DNA from: Verrucomicrobiota bacterium
GTDB taxonomy: Bacteria; Verrucomicrobiota; Verrucomicrobiia; Chthoniobacterales; UBA10450
DNA: 10,045 bases
Assembly: GCA_003218815.1 (NCBI GenBank)
Contig: QHON01000149.1
Span: forward strand, 1 to 10,045
Direction: 5' to 3'
The first letter of the stretch is position 1. Every line of letters begins with the position of its first letter. The notes beneath the pieces were generated by a model, which saw only the letters and a program-made list of their open reading frames with translations, was not told the DNA's origin and did not search any database. Made by a program: the position numbers and the translations under genes. This document shows positions 1 through 6,024 of the stretch, in pieces.

Positions 1-1
1 C

Positions 2-250
2 GACGACGCACACGCCGAAAATACGAAGGCACGATACAAATTTCCTTATGGCGATTTCAAAAATGTTCATCGTTGCGCTTTAATTGCTGCCAAAAGCAGG
101 GCTAGCCAATACAAACATTACAACATTGAAAATGCTGCGGTCGAGCTAGATGAAATGATCAGTATGAGTAGAGGGCGGTCAAAAAACCTTGATCGAGATC
201 GAGCTGGTGGTCTTTGCGTCACCCTATTCGTGGCTAGAACTTATCAATGA
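2..250 (+). CDS. 3' end of an unidentified protein gene (partial)
   Basis: Frame 2 is open from the left edge for 82 codons to a TGA at 248-250, so the window holds only the C-terminal part of a protein. The first half reads like real protein: acidic/basic residues, then YKFPYGDFKNVHR, a Cys, an Ala-rich stretch, SRASQYKHYNIENAA and ELDEMI. From memory, similar 'PYGDF..VHRC..AA.SRA.QY' C-terminal segments occur in uncharacterised, partly phage-associated proteins; I cannot confirm a family. The last ~27 residues (after ELDEMISM) look less protein-like and may be a read-through or frameshifted tail. The stop overlaps the stop codon of the opposite-strand deacetylase gene (TGA on the minus strand at 244-246), so the two genes meet tail-to-tail with no room for a terminator. 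Function unknown; it could also be a decaying remnant. Confidence 0.5.
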   Translation, partial: DDAHAENTKARYKFPYGDFKNVHRCALIAAKSRASQYKHYNIENAAVELDEMISMSRGRSKNLDRDRAGGLCVTLFVARTYQ

Positions 251-1104
251 CCGCTCCACGCACTCAAGAAAGCATCAACTAACTCCGGCAGTTCGTCGCT
301 ATAACCACCTTCGAGAACCGCAGCGGTGGAGATGTCAATTCTGCGCAACCACTCTCCGAACGTTGCGAAGTCTTCGCGTTCCAGTGTCATCTGCGTAATC
401 GGATCGCCCGAGTAAGCGTCGAATCCAGCCGAGACGAGCAAAACATCCGGTTTGAATGCGAGAAGTTTTTCCAGTGCGCGTTTGGCCACATCGGCATGCT
501 GGGCGCGTGGCGTGTACGGTGCCACGGGATAATTGTTGACGTTCGCGAAAGATTTTGCACCGGTTCCGGGGTAAGCCGGAAATTGATGAATGGACGCAAA
601 CGCGATTCTCGGATTGTGCGCGACGATTGCTTCCGTGCCGTTGCCATGGTGCGCGTCAAAATCCCAGATCGCGACGCGTTCGGCGCCATTTTCCAAAATG
701 TCTAAAGCTGCGATTGCAATGTTGTTAAAATAGCAAAAACCCATCGCGCGATCTCGTGTCGCATGATGGCCGGGCGGGCGCATCAAACTAAAAGCACGCT
801 CTCGGCGCATTGCCGTGCGGGCAGCATTAATCGCAGCGCCTGCGGATCGCACCGCGTGCTGGTAAATATCGCGATGCGCGGGGGTATCGGCATCGAAGTC
901 GTTAAGGGCATTTCTTATTCGCCCGAGGTGTTCAGGGGAATGTGCGCGCAATAATGCGATTTCATCGGCAGCGAGTGACTCGCGCCATTCCCATTCAGGA
1001 TGCCGATCTTTCAATACCGCGCCCGAGCCTGTGATTCGCGCTGGTTGTTCTGGATGTCCGGGGCTGGAATACTCCAGGCAACGCGGATCGTGAAAAATGA
1101 TCAT
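244..1104 (-). CDS. Histone deacetylase family protein (zinc amidohydrolase)
   Basis: A 286-residue protein of the arginase/deacetylase fold, the bacterial HDAC-like group (AcuC, acetylpolyamine amidohydrolase and class II HDAC relatives). These remove acetyl groups from lysine or small amines using a Zn ion in the cytoplasm. Visible landmarks are HPEQPARI at 17-24, RPPGHHA at 109-115 with the catalytic His pair 113/114, GFCYFNNIAIAA at 122-133, WDFDAHHGNGT at 147-157 with zinc ligands Asp150 and His152, SAGFDA at 225-230 with the third ligand Asp229, and LEGGY at 264-268 with the transition-state Tyr268. Every key active-site residue is present, so it should be an active enzyme. The length is normal for the compact bacterial form. 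The start ATG has no obvious Shine-Dalgarno site and sits in an ATGATCAT palindrome. It is divergent from the glycosyltransferase gene. The substrate cannot be told from sequence. Confidence 0.93.
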   Translation of the reverse strand: MIIFHDPRCLEYSSPGHPEQPARITGSGAVLKDRHPEWEWRESLAADEIALLRAHSPEHLGRIRNALNDFDADTPAHRDIYQHAVRSAGAAINAARTAMRRERAFSLMRPPGHHATRDRAMGFCYFNNIAIAALDILENGAERVAIWDFDAHHGNGTEAIVAHNPRIAFASIHQFPAYPGTGAKSFANVNNYPVAPYTPRAQHADVAKRALEKLLAFKPDVLLVSAGFDAYSGDPITQMTLEREDFATFGEWLRRIDISTAAVLEGGYSDELPELVDAFLSAWSGH

Positions 1105-1147
1105 CGAGGTTGCAAGGTGGCGCTCGAACGCATATTCGACTACGACA

Positions 1148-1885
1148 ATGTTAAACGGCGAGAAAATTGTTGTCGTGATGCCGGCCTATAACGCGGCGCG
1201 CACGTTGCGCCAGACTTATCAAGAAGTGATGGCGCACGGGATTGTCGATCTTGTCATCGTCGTGGACGACGCCAGTCACGATGACACGGTCGCGATCGCG
1301 CGCACACTCGATCGCGTGCAAGTGGAGGTGCATCCGGTCAACCTGGGCTATGGCGCGAATCAAAAGACTTGTTACCGCCTCGCGCTTGCTGCCGGAGCAG
1401 GCATTATCATCATGATTCATCCGGACTATCAGTACACGCCCCAACTCATTCCGGCGATGGCTGCGCTAGTGGCAAGCGGCCTTTATCCATGTGTGCTTGC
1501 GTCGCGGATTCTCGGCGGCGGCGCGCTGCGAGGCGGAATGCCGTGGTGGAAATACGTCGCGAATCGGTTCCTTACGTTCGTGGAGAATCTTCTCCTCGGC
1601 GCCAAGCTTTCCGAGTACCACACCGGCTATCGTGCATTTACACGGAAGCTGCTGGAACGGCTACCCTTGGACACCAACTCCGATGACTTCGTTTTTGACA
1701 ACCAGGTTCTGGCACAAGTTATCGCATTAGGTTGCGCGATTGGGGAAGTGACTTGTCCGGCGCGGTATTTGCCCGAAGCCTCCTCGATCAATTTCCGGAG
1801 AAGCGTACGCTATGGACTGGGATGTCTCTTCACCGCTTTGCGTTTCCGTTTTGCGCGTTGGGGGCTGGCTCGCCCTATTGCTTAG
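1148..1885 (+). CDS. Family 2 glycosyltransferase (dolichyl-phosphate-sugar synthase-like)
   Basis: A GT-A-fold family 2 glycosyltransferase of 245 residues from the ATG at 1148. The same frame opens at an ATG at 1097 (262 residues). I prefer 1148 because the family's N-terminal strand (VVVMPAYNAARTL, residues 8-20) follows it directly, and because 1097 would overlap the start of the divergent deacetylase gene. Nucleotide-sugar binding residues are VVDDASHDD (38-46) and NLGYGANQ (65-72). The usual DxD metal site is represented by HPDYQY at 91-96, a form I recall from a subgroup of GT2 proteins. SEYHTGYRAF (155-164) and DDFVFDNQ (179-186) supply the acceptor/catalytic loop. No transmembrane hairpin follows the catalytic domain, so the enzyme is probably soluble or peripheral. 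A role in glycolipid or cell-surface polysaccharide synthesis is likely, but donor and acceptor are unknown. Confidence 0.88.
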   Translation: MLNGEKIVVVMPAYNAARTLRQTYQEVMAHGIVDLVIVVDDASHDDTVAIARTLDRVQVEVHPVNLGYGANQKTCYRLALAAGAGIIIMIHPDYQYTPQLIPAMAALVASGLYPCVLASRILGGGALRGGMPWWKYVANRFLTFVENLLLGAKLSEYHTGYRAFTRKLLERLPLDTNSDDFVFDNQVLAQVIALGCAIGEVTCPARYLPEASSINFRRSVRYGLGCLFTALRFRFARWGLARPIA

Positions 1886-1918
1886 GGGACCGCCGATGCG
1901 AAATCCCCGCAACTACAC

Positions 1919-1935
1919 AAAACCAGCTGGCCGGT
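1919..1935 (-). terminator. Weak intrinsic terminator after the lipoprotein gene
   Basis: Read on the minus strand, ACCGG-CCAG-CTGGT forms a 5-bp stem (one G.U pair) 8 nt after the lipoprotein stop codon and runs straight into a short T tract (four Ts counting the last stem base). The stem is short, so this is a tentative call. On the plus strand, where the convergent glycosyltransferase ends about 35 nt earlier, it has no T tract. Confidence 0.3.
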
Positions 1936-1942
1936 AGATCGA

Positions 1943-2266
1943 TTACCTCACAACATAGTGGCCGCGGATCCAGACTCTTTGACCGTAGCGGTTTGTCCGC
2001 CAGTGTCCCGGTCTCCAGACATAATAGGTACGGCCGGCCCAATAACCAGGACCACGAGTATAATATGGCCGATCGCCTACCGCGACCGTGACGGAGCCTG
2101 GGGAGCCTCCGTAGTATGGCCCGTAACCTCCACCGTAACCTCCTCCATAATACGGACCGGGCCCGTATCCAGCTCCGTAATAACCGCCGTAATAGTCGGC
2201 GCACCCGCCTGCACCGAACGCGACAGAAATTACAAGGAGTAGGAGAACCCGGCACTTCGACCCCAT
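1943..2266 (-). CDS. Small Gly/Tyr-rich putative lipoprotein with YxW-type C-terminal repeats
   Basis: From the ATG at 2264-2266 this encodes 107 residues. Residues 1-21 look like an export signal: a Lys/Arg n-region, a hydrophobic core LLLLVISVAF, then GAGG before Cys22, a loose lipobox. Residues 25-54 are a low-complexity Tyr/Gly/Pro segment. The C-terminal ~36 residues contain two related aromatic modules, PGYWAGRTYYVW-RPGHW and YGQRVWIRGHY, resembling the YXWGXW-type repeats of small envelope proteins. It is probably an exported, envelope-anchored protein of unknown function. The same frame extends upstream to ATGs at 2299 and 2329, but I chose 2266 because it puts the signal peptide at the N-terminus and has AGGA about 12 nt upstream. 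A possible promoter, TTGAAT (2371-2376) and TATCTA (2347-2352) on the minus strand with an 18-bp spacer, lies upstream. Confidence 0.72.
   Translation of the reverse strand: MGSKCRVLLLLVISVAFGAGGCADYYGGYYGAGYGPGPYYGGGYGGGYGPYYGGSPGSVTVAVGDRPYYTRGPGYWAGRTYYVWRPGHWRTNRYGQRVWIRGHYVVR
2105..2194 (-). repeat. Degenerate Gly/Tyr codon repeat inside the lipoprotein gene
   Basis: About 90 bp encode a run made almost only of Gly, Tyr, Pro and Ala (residues 25-54 of the lipoprotein). On the plus strand it appears as reiterated CCGTAA/CCGTAT words separated by CTCC-type spacers. The units are imperfect, so it is a degenerate coding repeat rather than a clean tandem array. It could change length between strains by slippage in multiples of three. 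Confidence 0.6.
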
Positions 2267-2395
2267 TCTCGATCCATTCCTGGCGGAGAAGGCCTTCATC
2301 CCCGCGTGATCAACAACGTTCATTTTCATATTATTGATATACGGATTAGATAGAGCTTTTACGCGCCTGAATTCAAGAACTTCTGCATTGGGCTG

Positions 2396-2428
2396 AAAAC
2401 CGCCTACCAGCTAAACACAGCTGATAGG
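2396..2428 (-). terminator. Intrinsic terminator of gdhA
   Basis: On the minus strand, CCTATCAGCT - GTGTTT - AGCTGGTAGG makes a 10-bp stem that is complete in RNA with a single U.G pair. It is followed by CGG and TTTT. It begins 16 nt past the gdhA stop codon, the right place to end the gdhA transcript. The stem is interrupted by a C/A mismatch when read on the plus strand, and there is no plus-strand T tract, so it acts in one direction. Confidence 0.72.
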
Positions 2429-2444
2429 GTCCATCGAAAGAAAT

Positions 2445-3794
2445 CTAAACGACACCTTGGTCGAGCATGGCGTCCGCGACTTTTACAAAGCCAGCAATGT
2501 TCGCGCCGATTACGAGGTTGCCGGGCTGACCATATTCGGCGGCAGTGTTCCACGCATTTTTGTGGATGGTAGTCATAATGTGACGGAGACGTTGATCGAC
2601 TTCCTCGCGTGGCCAGGGCAACCGCATGGAATTCTGGGCCATCTCAAGGCCGGAAACGGCGACGCCGCCCGCATTTGCAGCCTTGCCAGGGCCGTAGAGA
2701 ATTTTCTTTTCCAGAAACAAGTCAACGGCGGCAGGAACACTCGGCATATTGGCCGCTTCCGACACGAGGTAGCAGCCGTTGTCAAGTAGCTTTCCGGCGT
2801 CGTCTTTAGTGATTTCATTTTGAGTCGCACACGGAAACGCGCAGTCGCATTTAACGTCCCATGGCCGCTGACCTTCCACATAAGTTACTCCGGAGCGCTC
2901 GGCATATTCCTTGATGCGGCGACGGCGCACGTTCTTAAGATGCATTATAAAACCCAGTTTTTCTTCCGTGATGCCGTTCTTGTCATGAATGAAGCCGCTG
3001 GAATCAGACATCGTCACCACCTTAGCGCCCACTCGGTTCAATTTCTGGACGGTGTACTGCGCAGCGTTGCCGGATCCAGACACGGTGCAAACCTTGCCTT
3101 CGAGGCTTTCACCGCGGGTCTTAAGCATTTCCTCGGCGAAATAGACGGCGCCATAACCGGTGGCTTGTGGGCGAATGAGCGACCCGCCCCAGTTCAGCGA
3201 TTTGCCCGTCAGGACGCCGGTGAATTCATTGGCCAGGCGCTTGTACTGACCAAATAGGTAACCAATTTCGCGGCCGCCAACGCCAATATCGCCAGCTGGA
3301 ATGTCGGTGTCCGATCCAACGTGACGGAACAGTTCGGTCATAAACGACTGGCAAAATCGCATCACTTCATTGTCAGACTTCCCCTTTGGATCGAAGTCGG
3401 CGCCGCCCTTGCCGCCGCCCATCGGTAGCGTCGTCAGTGAATTCTTAAAGACCTGTTCGAACGCGAGGAACTTCAGGATGCTGCCATTAACTGTCGGATG
3501 GAAGCGCAGACCACCTTTGTAGGGTCCAAGGGCGCTGTTCATTTGGACGCGGTAGCCGCGGTTAACATGGATTTGTCCTTTGTCATCAATCCAAGGAACG
3601 CGGAAGTGAATCATCCTCTCCGGCTCGACAATGCGTTCGAGAATCTTGCCGTCCCGATACTTCTTGTGCCGTTGGACGGCTGGTTCAATGGACACGAGCA
3701 CTTCCGTGACCGCCTGGAGGAACTCAGGCTCATTCGGATTGCGTTTTTTAACAATTTCTAGAACTTCCTGGACTAGACCCGTAGCGATTTTCAT
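2445..3794 (-). CDS. gdhA: Glutamate dehydrogenase (NADP-specific type)
   Basis: A 449-residue hexameric-type glutamate dehydrogenase, the same length class as the well-known NADP-dependent bacterial GdhA. It interconverts 2-oxoglutarate plus ammonium and L-glutamate in the cytoplasm and is the low-affinity route of ammonium assimilation. Residues seen: GPYKGGLRFHP at 90-100 with substrate-binding Lys93, PMGGGKGG at 124-131 with catalytic Lys129, PAGDIGVGGREIGYLFGQYKR at 166-186 (Asp169), RPQATGYG at 208-215, and the Rossmann-fold nucleotide loop SGSGNAAQYT at 239-248. The C-terminal dehydrogenase half ends normally (GANIAGFVKVADAML), with no truncation. NADP preference is inferred from the family subgroup, not a measured determinant. 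The start has only a weak purine-rich upstream stretch. It lies 40 nt downstream of tRNA-Val on the same strand, with no terminator visible between them, so some co-transcription is possible. Confidence 0.97.
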   Translation of the reverse strand: MKIATGLVQEVLEIVKKRNPNEPEFLQAVTEVLVSIEPAVQRHKKYRDGKILERIVEPERMIHFRVPWIDDKGQIHVNRGYRVQMNSALGPYKGGLRFHPTVNGSILKFLAFEQVFKNSLTTLPMGGGKGGADFDPKGKSDNEVMRFCQSFMTELFRHVGSDTDIPAGDIGVGGREIGYLFGQYKRLANEFTGVLTGKSLNWGGSLIRPQATGYGAVYFAEEMLKTRGESLEGKVCTVSGSGNAAQYTVQKLNRVGAKVVTMSDSSGFIHDKNGITEEKLGFIMHLKNVRRRRIKEYAERSGVTYVEGQRPWDVKCDCAFPCATQNEITKDDAGKLLDNGCYLVSEAANMPSVPAAVDLFLEKKILYGPGKAANAGGVAVSGLEMAQNSMRLPWPREEVDQRLRHIMTTIHKNAWNTAAEYGQPGNLVIGANIAGFVKVADAMLDQGVV

Positions 3795-3834
3795 TTCTAT
3801 AGGTTGTTTCTTTCGCGGGGATCAAACAGAATCC

Positions 3835-3906
3835 TGCGCGATGCAGGGTTCGAACCTGCGACTTCTTGCGTGTGAAGCAAGCGCTCTACCACTGAGCTAA
3901 TCGCGC
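3835..3906 (-). tRNA. tRNA-Val (anticodon CAC)
   Basis: The minus strand folds into a complete 72-nt cloverleaf: acceptor GCGCGAT/ATCGCGC (7 bp), D stem GCTC/GAGC with loop AGTGGTA, anticodon stem CTTGC/GCAAG with loop TTCACAC, 5-nt variable region AAGTC, T stem GCAGG/CCTGC with loop TTCGAAC, and discriminator A. Positions 34-36 of the loop are CAC, reading the valine codon GUG. All stems are fully Watson-Crick paired, so it should be functional. The 3' CCA is not encoded (GGAT follows) and must be added after transcription. gdhA begins 40 nt downstream on the same strand. A weak upstream promoter candidate (TTGTAG, 18 bp, TCTATT) can be seen on the minus strand. Confidence 0.96.
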
Positions 3907-4059
3907 AATATCCTGGCACCGACAAAAATAGAGCGTGCACAGCCGGTTTCCTACAAAAAAGGAAGATTTGTAACAGGGGCGTTCCGAATGCCAAGACTTA
4001 GCGGGTTGATCGGGAAGCGAGGCGCTTGCTCTGTGAGCTACCTCATTCTATCTAAAAAC

Positions 4060-4512
4060 ATGTCCGAACACAAAACCACTCTCACCTGGAAACGCGGCGA
4101 TACGCCGTTCGAGTATCAGAAATATTCGCGCGATCACACCTGGAAGTTTGAGGGCGGTCACGAGATGCAGGCGTCCGCCGCGCCCGCTTATCTTGGCAAT
4201 CCAAAGCTTGCCGATCCGGAGGAAGCATTTGTGGCGTCGCTCTCGAGCTGCCAGATGCTCACGTTTCTTGCCATCGCGGCCAAAAAGAAGTTCGTGCTCG
4301 ATGAATATGTCGATGAAGCCGTCGGTCACATGGAAAAAAATGCGGAAGGCAGATTGGCGATTACGCGTGTGACGTTAAGGCTGCGGCTCAAATTCTCTGG
4401 TGATAAACAGCCAACCGCGCAAGAGATCGAAGAGATGAATCATATGGCTCACGAGCAGTGTTTCATCGCCAATTCCGTGAAGACCGAAATCACAATCGAA
4501 GCGCAGACATAG
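4060..4512 (+). CDS. OsmC family protein (peroxide/redox stress)
   Basis: A 150-residue OsmC/Ohr-superfamily protein starting at the ATG at 4060. The frame extends 24 codons upstream, but that part (MPRLSGLIGKRGAC...) is not family-like. OsmC proteins are small cytoplasmic dimers that reduce organic hydroperoxides using two conserved Cys. Here these are Cys64 in SLSSCQMLTFLA and Cys134 in HEQCFIANSVK, the characteristic spacing, with Arg24 in YSRDHTW available as the active-site arginine. The first half is beta-rich (LTWKRGDTPFEYQKYSRDHTWKF) and GNPKLADPEEAFVASLSSC is the classic entry to the central helix. It resembles the YhfA/OsmC-like subgroup more than true Ohr, so the exact substrate is uncertain. 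It is divergent from tRNA-Val, and its stop codon runs straight into the repeat block that fills the gap to glyS. No Shine-Dalgarno site is visible. Confidence 0.9.
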   Translation: MSEHKTTLTWKRGDTPFEYQKYSRDHTWKFEGGHEMQASAAPAYLGNPKLADPEEAFVASLSSCQMLTFLAIAAKKKFVLDEYVDEAVGHMEKNAEGRLAITRVTLRLRLKFSGDKQPTAQEIEEMNHMAHEQCFIANSVKTEITIEAQT

Positions 4513-4545
4513 CCGCGGATGGCGGATGACGCAGATGCTGTAGAG

Positions 4546-4568
4546 GCGGGCGTATTGCCTGCGGTTTT
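4546..4568 (+). terminator. Possible terminator for the OsmC gene (left REP-like hairpin)
   Basis: The left hairpin of the doublet (GCGGGC-GTATT-GCCTGC, one G.U pair) is followed by GG and TTTT about 35 nt after the OsmC stop. It could end that transcript as well as being part of a repeat. The T tract is short. Confidence 0.4.
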
Positions 4569-4570
4569 AG

Positions 4571-4592
4571 AAAAAGCGGCCGACATGGCCGC
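4571..4592 (-). terminator. Minus-strand terminator-like hairpin (right REP-like hairpin)
   Basis: Read on the minus strand, GCGGCC-ATGTC-GGCCGC is a perfect 6-bp GC stem followed directly by TTTTT. No minus-strand gene ends here, so it may only block antisense transcription from inside glyS, or be a by-product of the repeat's structure. Confidence 0.35.
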
Positions 4593-4659
4593 CACTGCAG
4601 AAATTCTCTGCGGGAATCTGTGCAATCCCTGTAAATCTGTGGCTGAATAGAGCCGATTT

Positions 4660-6021
4660 ATGGATCTCAAGGCAGACACCCAGCGCATGGAAAAGATCGT
4701 CAGCTTGTGTAAGCGGCGCGGATTCATTTTCCAATCGAGCGAAATTTACGGCGGGCTCAACGGCTGCTGGGATTACGGACCACTTGGCGTCGAATTGAAA
4801 CGCAATCTCAAGAATTATTGGTGGCGCGTGACGGTGCACGAGCGTGACGACGTGGTCGGCATGGACGGGTCGATCCTGATGAATCGCGCCGTTTGGAAGG
4901 CGAGCGGCCACGAAGACACATTCAGCGATCCGATGGTCGATTGTCGATCTTGCAAGGCGCGCTTACGTGCGGACCAAGTGATTGAGAGAAAAGACGTGCA
5001 ACAATGCCCGAACTGTGGAGGCAAAGATTTAACTGAACCGCGCCCATTCAACTTAATGTTCAAAACTTACGTAGGTGCGACTGAAGACGAATCCAGCGTC
5101 ACCTACCTTCGCCCAGAGACGGCCCAGTCGATCTTCGTACAGTTCAAAAACATCCTCGAAGTTTCGCGCAAGAAATTGCCATTCGGCATTGCGCAGATCG
5201 GCAAAGCATTCCGCAACGAGATTAATCCTCGCAATTTCACGTTTCGGTCCCGTGAGTTTGAGCAGATGGAGCTCGAATATTTTTGTCGCGCGGAGGAGGG
5301 GATGAAGTTACTCGATTACTGGCTGGACGAGCGGCTTAAGTTCTACGAGAACATCGGCATTTCGCGTGATCGATTACACGTCAAGACAGTTTCCGACGAA
5401 GAACGCGCTTTCTATTCAAAAGGGACCTACGACGTCGAATACGATTTCCCATTCGGCCGACAGGAGCTCGAAGGCGTTGCTTATCGCACCGATTACGATT
5501 TACTCCAACATCAAAAAGCCAGCGGAAAGTCGCTTGAGTATTTCGATGAGGAAACGAAACAGCGATTTGTTCCTCATGTCGTTGAGCCAAGTGCTGGCGT
5601 CGACCGCACAGTCTTGGCGCTAATCTGCGAAGCATATTCGACAGACGAAGCGCCGGATGAAAAAGGAAAGATGGAAACGCGACTTGTTCTGCGCTTCCAT
5701 CCGCGGATGGCGCCGATCAAGTGCGGTATATTTCCGCTGCTCAAAAACAACGATCAACTAGTCGCGAAGGCCCAAGAGATTGTCGGTCTTTTACGGGCGG
5801 ACATGAACGTCTTCTATGACGAGAGCGGGGCGATTGGGCGTCGCTATCGGCGTCAGGATGAAATCGGAACTCCCTTCGGCGTGACAGTCGATTTCGAAAC
5901 GCTTGGCGAGAAAAACGATGCGTTAACGGATACAGTTACGTTGCGTGAGCGGGATTCGATGAAACAAGAGCGTGTGAAAATCAACGATTTGGCGGATATG
6001 CTGATTTCGCGAATTTCTTGA
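4660..6021 (+). CDS. glyS: Glycyl-tRNA synthetase (class II, single-chain dimeric type)
   Basis: A 453-residue class IIa glycyl-tRNA synthetase of the alpha2 (archaeal/eukaryal/Thermus-like) type, not the alpha2-beta2 GlyQ/GlyS type. It charges tRNA-Gly with glycine using ATP. Landmarks: GFIFQSSEIYGGLNGCWDYGPLG (21-43) of motif 1, a four-Cys zinc finger C95-x2-C98...C116-x2-C119, RPETAQSIF (151-159), motif 2 FRNEINPRNFTFRSREFEQME (184-204) with its ATP-binding Arg, RTDYDLLQHQKASG (276-289), and motif 3 PSAGVDRTVLAL (310-321). The anticodon-binding domain starts near LVLRFHPRMAPIKCGIFPL (342-360) and runs through DESGAIGRRYRRQDEIGTPFGVTVD. The protein is complete. It lies just after a repeat block, and its stop overlaps the ribosome binding site of the next gene. 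The symbol glyS is sometimes written glyQS for this type. Confidence 0.97.
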   Translation: MDLKADTQRMEKIVSLCKRRGFIFQSSEIYGGLNGCWDYGPLGVELKRNLKNYWWRVTVHERDDVVGMDGSILMNRAVWKASGHEDTFSDPMVDCRSCKARLRADQVIERKDVQQCPNCGGKDLTEPRPFNLMFKTYVGATEDESSVTYLRPETAQSIFVQFKNILEVSRKKLPFGIAQIGKAFRNEINPRNFTFRSREFEQMELEYFCRAEEGMKLLDYWLDERLKFYENIGISRDRLHVKTVSDEERAFYSKGTYDVEYDFPFGRQELEGVAYRTDYDLLQHQKASGKSLEYFDEETKQRFVPHVVEPSAGVDRTVLALICEAYSTDEAPDEKGKMETRLVLRFHPRMAPIKCGIFPLLKNNDQLVAKAQEIVGLLRADMNVFYDESGAIGRRYRRQDEIGTPFGVTVDFETLGEKNDALTDTVTLRERDSMKQERVKINDLADMLISRIS

Positions 6022-6024
6022 GGA

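Larger units (their letters stand above)
4540..4598. repeat. REP-like hairpin doublet (inverted pair with GTAG/GCAG feet)
   Basis: Two hairpins face each other. The first, on the plus strand, starts GTAG-A-GGCGGGC and folds as GCGGGC (4546-4551), loop GTATT, GCCTGC (4557-4562), then GG and TTTT. The second, read on the minus strand from 4598, starts GCAG-T-GGCGGCC and folds as GCGGCC, loop ATGTC, GGCCGC (4592 back to 4576), then TTTTT. The 12-base openings differ at only three positions. This matches the general form of a bacterial REP/BIME element: a GTAG-like tetranucleotide, an imperfect palindrome, and two units in inverse orientation. No RAYT transposase is in the window. Confidence 0.6.
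4511..4644. repeat. Composite inverted repeat filling the OsmC-glyS gap
   Basis: The left arm (4511-4534, starting AGCCGCGGATGGCGGATGAC) and right arm (4608-4644, ending AATCTGTGGCT) are imperfect inverted copies. The shared skeleton, read on the outer strand, is CTGCG..ATCYG..ATCYGYGGCT. The right arm holds three ATC words about 11 nt apart, the left two. The left arm begins inside the OsmC stop codon, and the right arm ends 15 nt before the glyS ATG. A pair of GC-rich hairpins (4540-4598) sits in the centre. The word pattern resembles the AATCTGTGTAATCTGTGG-type interspersed repeats I associate with soil Verrucomicrobiota; that association is from memory. Confidence 0.6.

Noticed and set aside
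1875..2255. Arg/Leu-rich open frame on the minus strand overlapping the lipoprotein gene
   Set aside because: It is the out-of-frame reading of the Gly/Tyr codon repeat; the other frame has a signal peptide and YxW modules.
2820..3257. Open frame of 145 codons on the plus strand opposite gdhA
   Set aside because: It lies fully antisense to a clearly identified gene, shows no recognisable motif, and reflects the codon bias of gdhA.
3795..3823. Promoter-like TTGATC / TATAGA pair (18-bp spacer, minus strand) before gdhA
   Set aside because: The -10 box ends one base before the gdhA ATG, so transcription would begin inside the coding sequence and could not express the annotated start.
4017..4048. 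tRNA D-arm-like fragment upstream of the OsmC gene (minus strand GGTAGCTCACAGAGC)
   Set aside because: It resembles a shortened D arm beside a real tRNA, but no acceptor, anticodon or T arm can be folded around it; chance or a very old remnant.
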